Source: Kiritimatiellia bacterium (GTDB taxonomy: Bacteria > Verrucomicrobiota > Kiritimatiellia > RFP12 > UBA1067). From it: a DNA stretch of 17,537 bases. The translations under genes were made by a program, and so were the position numbers. Where the stretch lies: positions 1 through 17,537 of the forward strand of contig JAQVQN010000006.1 of assembly GCA_028701555.1 (NCBI GenBank), read 5' to 3'. Of this stretch, positions 13,991 through 17,537 are shown piece after piece (position 1 is the stretch's first letter; the number at the start of each line of letters is the position of its first letter). The notes beneath the pieces are model-generated. The model ran no database searches and was not told where the DNA came from. It saw only the letters and a list, made by a program, of their open reading frames with translations.

Positions 13991-14485
13991 ATGCCAAATG
14001 CAGCGCACGCGACGATTTTTGGGCGGGTGACCATCGTTGAAAGCGGGGGGTTAATCACGCACCTGTTTTTTGCGTGCGACCATCCGCCGGATGCGCCTGA
14101 TCGCGCTGGGACACCTTTGTTGCGGCGCGCGTTCCGGCAGCTTGAGGCGTATTTAAACGGCAAACTGGAGGATTTCGACTTGCCGCTAGGTCCGCAGGGC
14201 ACAGATTTCCAGAGCCGGGTCTGGAAGGTGTTGCGGTCTATACCATACGGCCATACTTTGAGCTACAAAGAGGTGGCTTGCCGACTCGGCAACCCCGGCG
14301 CGGCGCGTGCGGTCGGTATGGCCAACAACCGCAATCCGATACCGATTTTTATCCCGTGCCACCGCGTCATAGGTGCGGACGGCAGTCTGGTGGGGTACGG
14401 TAGCGGGATTGATATTAAGGCGCGGCTTTTGGAGATTGAGAGGGCGGGGGCGCTACGGCATACGGGGCGATGCGCACGAGCTTGA
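13991..14485 (+). CDS. ogt: Methylated-DNA--protein-cysteine methyltransferase (Ogt/Ada-C type)
   Basis: The 164-residue protein repairs O6-alkylguanine by a one-time transfer of the alkyl group to its own cysteine. It has the family signature IPCHRVIG (121-128, acceptor C123), a SYKEVACRLGNPGAARAVGMANNRNP DNA-binding segment (91-116) in which R106 fits the arginine finger, and GYGSGIDIKARLLEIE (135-150) at the C-terminus. The ATG lies 2 bases after the FAD oxidoreductase stop, so the two are co-transcribed; an in-frame opening from 13817 lies inside that gene and is not the start. The last ten residues (LRHTGRCARA) and the stop are encoded by the first unit of a tandem repeat, so the gene has acquired a repeat-derived tail. 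DNA repair next to a redox enzyme may be chance. Confidence 0.92.
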   Translation: MPNAAHATIFGRVTIVESGGLITHLFFACDHPPDAPDRAGTPLLRRAFRQLEAYLNGKLEDFDLPLGPQGTDFQSRVWKVLRSIPYGHTLSYKEVACRLGNPGAARAVGMANNRNPIPIFIPCHRVIGADGSLVGYGSGIDIKARLLEIERAGALRHTGRCARA

Positions 14486-14590
14486 CGCTACGGCATACGG
14501 GCCGATGCGCACGAGCGGGACGCTTCGGGGTATGGGCCGATGCGCACGAGCGGTGACGCTACGGCATACGGGACGATGCGCACGAGCTCG
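14451..14590. repeat. Tandem repeat array 1 (four units of 34-36 bp)
   Basis: Four units start at 14451, 14486, 14521 and 14557. Each begins CGCTACGGCATACGG or a close variant and ends in GATGCGCACGAGC. The first, second and fourth are nearly identical; the third has several changes (CGCTTCGGGGTATGG). The conserved 20-bp core is at 14458-14477 in unit 1 and 14564-14583 in unit 4. The array starts inside the 3' end of ogt and provides its stop codon. The core recurs in inverted orientation in array 2. Confidence 0.9.
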
Positions 14591-14633
14591 TTTGCCATTC
14601 GACAAGCTCATGGCCGCCAGAATACTGGCTAAA

Positions 14634-14892
14634 CGATCAAAGTGCGCCCTGCCCCGTATGCTCTTCGCTTGATGGGGGGTTGACGATAAAAGTGCGCCCT
14701 GGCCCACACCCACTTCGCTCTTAGGTGGTTGTTGACCGGCTAAACGATCAAAGTGCGCCCTGTCCCGTATGCTCTTCGCTTGATGGGGGGGTGGCGATCA
14801 AAGTGCGCCCTGTCCCGTATGCTTTTCGCTTTTTGTGGGGTGGCGATCAAAGTGCGCCCTGTCCCGTATGCTTTTCGCTTTTTGTGGGTTAC
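14634..14892. repeat. Tandem repeat array 2 (five units of 49-61 bp)
   Basis: Five units start at 14634, 14684, 14745, 14795 and 14844. Each opens with CGATCAAAGTGCGCCCTG or a one-base variant, and most continue with YCCCGTATGCTYTTCGCTT. The second unit is diverged (GGCCCACACCCACTTCGC) and 11 bases longer. A 25-base match that includes GGCTAAA before the unit (14627 and 14738) shows an extra 111-base duplication step. The fourth and fifth units are virtually identical, pointing to recent expansion. The core (for example 14753-14772) is the reverse complement of the array 1 core. With array 1 it fills the gap between the convergent ogt and AraC genes; the 43 bases between the arrays hold only a small GCCAG-AATA-CTGGC hairpin (14616-14629). 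Confidence 0.9.
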
Positions 14893-14918
14893 CAACCCGC
14901 AACTGATGCACTGATGCA

Positions 14919-15812
14919 CTAATGAACTTCTTTCGCGCGCCAAGCGCTGGGGGTCATGCCGGTTGTCTGCTTGAAGTGCATAGCGAAGTGCTGCGAAGAA
15001 GAAAAACCCAGTCGGCGTGCTATTTTGGTAATTGGGTAGTCGGTGGTACTGAGGAGCGTTTGGGCGGAGCGCACGCGGCAGGCTATCAGAAACGTGTATG
15101 GCGGCAATCCGGTAATCTGCTTGAATTTCATGGTCAATTGGCTGGGCGAGAGAGCCGCCTCGCGGATCAAATTATCGATGGAATAGTCATCCTGGGGTTT
15201 GCGCCGCATGGTTTCAATAATTTTCTCCACACGGTCGATTACGTGAACTTCAGGCGGTGTTTGAGCTGCTTCAATCAGAGCCAGCATAAGCTCCAAAATT
15301 CCGCCGCGCATAGCGATACGCCGGAAAGGGCCGGAGGCTAAATCATCGTGATATTTGAACAAGCGGTTGAAAGCCATGCGCAGGCGGTCGGAACTTCTGA
15401 AAATTTTGCGGGGCATGGTGCGCAAGGCTGCACGCATTGCATCGGACTCGGCTTTAGATAGGTTCAGCAGGTTATGTGTCGCTGGCTCCATTCGGAAAAA
15501 AAGCCAGAACATAACTAACCCCTTCGGGTTGGTGCTGAGCCGGTGCCATTCGTCGGGCTGAGTGACGAAAACATTGCCGGGCAAAAGATTATGGGCGACA
15601 CCGTCGCTTTCGAATACCAATGAGCCCCGTACGCACAAAGAGCACTCCAGGCACCCGGGGTGGATGTGCTCAGAGACGCTGGGACGCATTTTTTTGTAAT
15701 GACTGTACCCCAAGGCAGGCACACAGGGTATGCCGTCAAGTTCCAGGTTGAGCACGCGTCTTTCAGGCGTGTCAACATACTCGAAAGGCAAAGTGCATAC
15801 CGACTTGCTCAT
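14919..15812 (-). CDS. AraC family transcriptional regulator with cupin-like sensor domain
   Basis: The 297-residue protein has an N-terminal cupin-like ligand domain (about 20-115), including HIHPGCLECSLCVRGSLVFESDG and LLPGNVFVTQPDEWHRL. The C-terminal part (about 195-293) is an AraC double helix-turn-helix: the first helix pair covers YSIDNLIREAALSPSQLTMKFKQITG, and the second is PITKIARRLGFSSSQHFAMHFKQTTGMTP, the family signature. Such proteins usually activate sugar-use genes in response to a small ligand. The ATG at 15812 has no clear ribosome site. It lies 61 bases downstream of the XylR-type gene on the same strand and may be co-transcribed with it. Its targets are not identifiable here. 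Confidence 0.88.
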   Translation of the reverse strand: MSKSVCTLPFEYVDTPERRVLNLELDGIPCVPALGYSHYKKMRPSVSEHIHPGCLECSLCVRGSLVFESDGVAHNLLPGNVFVTQPDEWHRLSTNPKGLVMFWLFFRMEPATHNLLNLSKAESDAMRAALRTMPRKIFRSSDRLRMAFNRLFKYHDDLASGPFRRIAMRGGILELMLALIEAAQTPPEVHVIDRVEKIIETMRRKPQDDYSIDNLIREAALSPSQLTMKFKQITGLPPYTFLIACRVRSAQTLLSTTDYPITKIARRLGFSSSQHFAMHFKQTTGMTPSAWRAKEVH

Positions 15813-15873
15813 ATAGTTTGAATTTTACGACCTTATGCGCATGGCGTCAATGGACAAGGAAAGGCACTTTGCA

Positions 15874-17076
15874 TTATGGCCGCGGCAGGCACTGCTGGCC
15901 TTTGCGGTAGGCGCTCATCGAGAGGCCGTAGACCTTGCGGAAGAGGCAGGCTAGATGACTTTCGCGCGCAAAGCCGCACTGCCGTGTGATTTCGCCGATC
16001 GTTAGATTTGTCTCGGTCAGCAGGGAGCAGACCCGTTCGAGTTTGACGTGCCGGATTTCTTCCATGATGGTGCGGCCCACGACGTTTTTGAAATGGATCT
16101 CGGCGAAACGCCGCGAGGCCCCGATGAGCGTGGCCACCTCCGGCACATTTATGTTGCGCTCGCCCGCCTCGCGCCAGATGAACTCAAGCGCACGCGCGAT
16201 CTTCCGGTCCGGGATCGCGTTGGCCTCGGTCGAACGCCGGATGACGACACGGGTAGGGGTGACAGGGAATACGGTTTTCTTAAATTTCTTGCCGCGCATC
16301 AGGCCGTCGAGATGCTGCGCCAGCAGGTAGCCGGTTTTTTCGGCGTTGGCCTGGATGCTGGAAAGTGGGGGGAAGGTGGCCTCGCAGATCAGCGGGTCGT
16401 CGTCGACTCCGAGCACGGCAATATCGTTAGGCACAGATATTTTAGCGCCCATGCAGGCGTCAAGCACCTGGCGGGCGCGGCCGTCCATGGCTGCCAGCAG
16501 GGCGACGGGTTTGGGCAGGGCTTTCAGCCAGGCCTGCATGCGCGGCTGCTCGATTGCCCAGTCGTGCCGTTCCCGCGGCGGCGGGGCCGGATACATGGCG
16601 CAGACCGCGCCTGAGGCCTCCGCCGCATCTTTAAAAGCCTCGCCGCGCTCCTTGGACCAGTAAATGTTATGCGGATCACCCACAAAAGCGAAGTTCTTGT
16701 ATTGTCGGTCGAGAAAAAAACGTGCCGCAACACGTCCGATCGCGCGCGAATCAAACAACTGGCAGGTTTTATTGGCGAACGGGTGCGACGCGGCGCGCAT
16801 CTCCGGTGACGGCTCGGACACGACCACGGGCAGGCGGGTCTTGGCGATCAGTGCCGCTTCGGCCCGGGAGCATTGGCTTGCGATTATGCCGGTGCAGCCC
16901 CAGCGTTTGAGATCCAACAGCTTCTGTTCGCCAGTACGCCCCTCCATGCGGTAGAGCCGCCACGGACCGTGCAGCCGCGCGTATTGCAGGATGCCGTTGA
17001 AGACATCCAGATGGCCTTTGAGGGTCAACGGTATCAGCACGGCGACCTGCGGAATGGAAAGACTCGGCTTCTTCAT
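15874..17076 (-). CDS. XylR-type regulator: sugar-binding domain plus AraC HTH
   Basis: The 400-residue protein lacks an N-terminal LacI helix-turn-helix. It starts directly with a periplasmic-binding-protein-like domain (about 10-280), including FAFVGDPHNIYWSKERGEAF and the LacI/GalR-like VLGVDDDPLICEATFPPLSSI. It ends with an AraC-type DNA-binding domain (about 295-395), with VPEVATLIGASRRFAEIHFKNVVG and LTIGEITRQCGFARESHLACLFRKVYG. This architecture is that of E. coli XylR, which activates xylose genes on binding D-xylose; the sugar here is unknown. The ATG at 17076 is preceded on its strand by a weak GGAT. It lies 48 bases after the small gene at the right edge and upstream of the AraC gene, forming a two-regulator block. 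Confidence 0.88.
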   Translation of the reverse strand: MKKPSLSIPQVAVLIPLTLKGHLDVFNGILQYARLHGPWRLYRMEGRTGEQKLLDLKRWGCTGIIASQCSRAEAALIAKTRLPVVVSEPSPEMRAASHPFANKTCQLFDSRAIGRVAARFFLDRQYKNFAFVGDPHNIYWSKERGEAFKDAAEASGAVCAMYPAPPPRERHDWAIEQPRMQAWLKALPKPVALLAAMDGRARQVLDACMGAKISVPNDIAVLGVDDDPLICEATFPPLSSIQANAEKTGYLLAQHLDGLMRGKKFKKTVFPVTPTRVVIRRSTEANAIPDRKIARALEFIWREAGERNINVPEVATLIGASRRFAEIHFKNVVGRTIMEEIRHVKLERVCSLLTETNLTIGEITRQCGFARESHLACLFRKVYGLSMSAYRKGQQCLPRP

Positions 17077-17124
17077 ACCGATAGGATCCAGTTGTTATGG
17101 TTTGCGAGCTGCGCCCGCATTGGT

Positions 17125-17532
17125 TTAAACACGGGACAAGGCGTTCGCAGAGACAAAAAGGTTGCGGCGTCGGAAGGGCACGGGACTTTCAACCAGCAGA
17201 AGGGCTTTTAGGGTTTCCAGGCCGCATGCGAACCATGGGCGGTGCAGATAGCAAAGCGGCGACTCGGACCACGGAGGGGGCGCAAGTCCAACTTCACGGC
17301 AGAGGGTTTCCGCCACGGCCGCCAGATAGGCGTTACAATCAGCGTGTTGCTCGGTGTGAAACCAAACCGGCGGCTGCGCGACAAGATCCATCTTTGCGGA
17401 GGTTGTCGGACAGCGTTGCCTGAAATCATCCAGCAGATCGCCGATAAGCTCCATCGATAGCGGCTGGTTCTGCCGGGCTTCGTCATGCCAACGTTGGCTG
17501 ATCTCTCTGATTGTCAGATGTGTTTGCTTCAT
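17125..17532 (-). CDS. Protein of unknown function with conserved-looking RRRNLFVSANALSR C-terminus
   Basis: This 135-residue protein is complete, but its start is 5 bases from the window edge, so no ribosome site can be seen. The N-terminus (LTIREISQRWHDEARQ) looks helical. The middle contains WFHTEQHADCNAYLAAVAETLCREVG, and the C-terminus reads WFACGLETLKALLLVESPVPFRRRNLFVSANALSRV. There is no signal peptide or membrane span. I recall a widespread small family with a similar RRRNxFVSxNxLSRA ending, sometimes encoded beside a nucleotidyltransferase-like gene as in toxin-antitoxin-like pairs. That recollection is unverified, and no partner is present on the visible side. Base composition and frame use look coding. 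Confidence 0.6.
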   Translation of the reverse strand: MKQTHLTIREISQRWHDEARQNQPLSMELIGDLLDDFRQRCPTTSAKMDLVAQPPVWFHTEQHADCNAYLAAVAETLCREVGLAPPPWSESPLCYLHRPWFACGLETLKALLLVESPVPFRRRNLFVSANALSRV

Positions 17533-17537
17533 TTGAC

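Noticed and set aside
14616..14629. Hairpin GCCAG-AATA-CTGGC between the repeat arrays as a terminator
   Set aside because: The stem is only 5 bp and is followed by TAAACGATC rather than a T tract.
14451..14892. A CRISPR array
   Set aside because: The repeats are directly adjacent with no unique spacers of constant length, unit length varies between 34 and 61 bases, and no cas gene is nearby.
14453..14943. Several 65-99-codon open frames across the repeat region
   Set aside because: They consist of translated repeat units (recurring AYGTGRTL or HTGRCAR strings) on both strands. They run through both arrays without any non-repeat core, so they are not credible genes.
15788..15872. Inverted 9-bp repeat GCAAAGTGC (15788-15796) and GCACTTTGC (15864-15872) around the AraC start
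   Set aside because: The arms are 67 bases apart and one lies inside coding sequence. No T tract follows, and a 9-bp match is not rare enough in this length to claim an operator.

Overview
The window is protein-dense bacterial DNA of moderately high GC that I cannot assign to a species. The best guess is a member of the PVC group (Kiritimatiellota, Lentisphaerota or Verrucomicrobiota). The reasons are the mix of Gfo/Idh/MocA oxidoreductase, TIM-barrel epimerase and cupin genes, an AraC regulator next to an XylR-type (sugar-binding plus AraC) regulator, a Tat-exported FAD oxidoreductase, a very large secreted glycosidase, and short degenerate genomic repeats. This placement is inference. I see no rRNA, tRNA, CRISPR array, transposase or phage gene. 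Region 1 (1-6375, plus strand) is a metabolic cluster. It holds a left-truncated cupin/phosphomannose-isomerase-like gene, a sugar phosphate isomerase/epimerase-like TIM barrel joined to it by an ATGA overlap, a Gfo/Idh/MocA dehydrogenase, an argininosuccinate synthase (argG), a dihydroorotate-dehydrogenase-like flavoprotein 9 bases behind argG, and a TatD-like hydrolase. The first three look like a sugar or polyol conversion unit. The argG/DHOD-like pair is a second unit whose link to the sugar genes is unclear. Region 2 (6377-12404, minus strand) reads right to left as one probable four-gene operon: a two-module polytopic membrane protein (YhhN-like plus a second 6-TM module), a Tat-type polyferredoxin (NapG-like), a membrane 4Fe-4S protein (NapH/NosR-like), and a 938-residue secreted clan GH-A-like glycosidase. 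Divergent from it, across a 195-base AT-rich control region with two candidate promoters around a perfect 12-bp palindrome, lies a Tat-exported FAD-dependent oxidoreductase followed 2 bases later by an O6-alkylguanine DNA alkyltransferase. The most attractive reading is a shared regulatory node for an extracytoplasmic redox route: quinol to NapH-like protein to NapG-like polyferredoxin to an exported flavoenzyme with an unknown substrate. Region 3 (14451-14892) is the tail-to-tail space between the alkyltransferase and the AraC gene. It carries two tandem-repeat arrays that share a 20-bp core in opposite orientation, and the first repeat unit supplies the last codons of the alkyltransferase. 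Region 4 (14919-17537, minus strand) has an AraC regulator with a cupin-like sensor domain, an XylR-type regulator, and a 135-residue protein of unknown function at the right edge.
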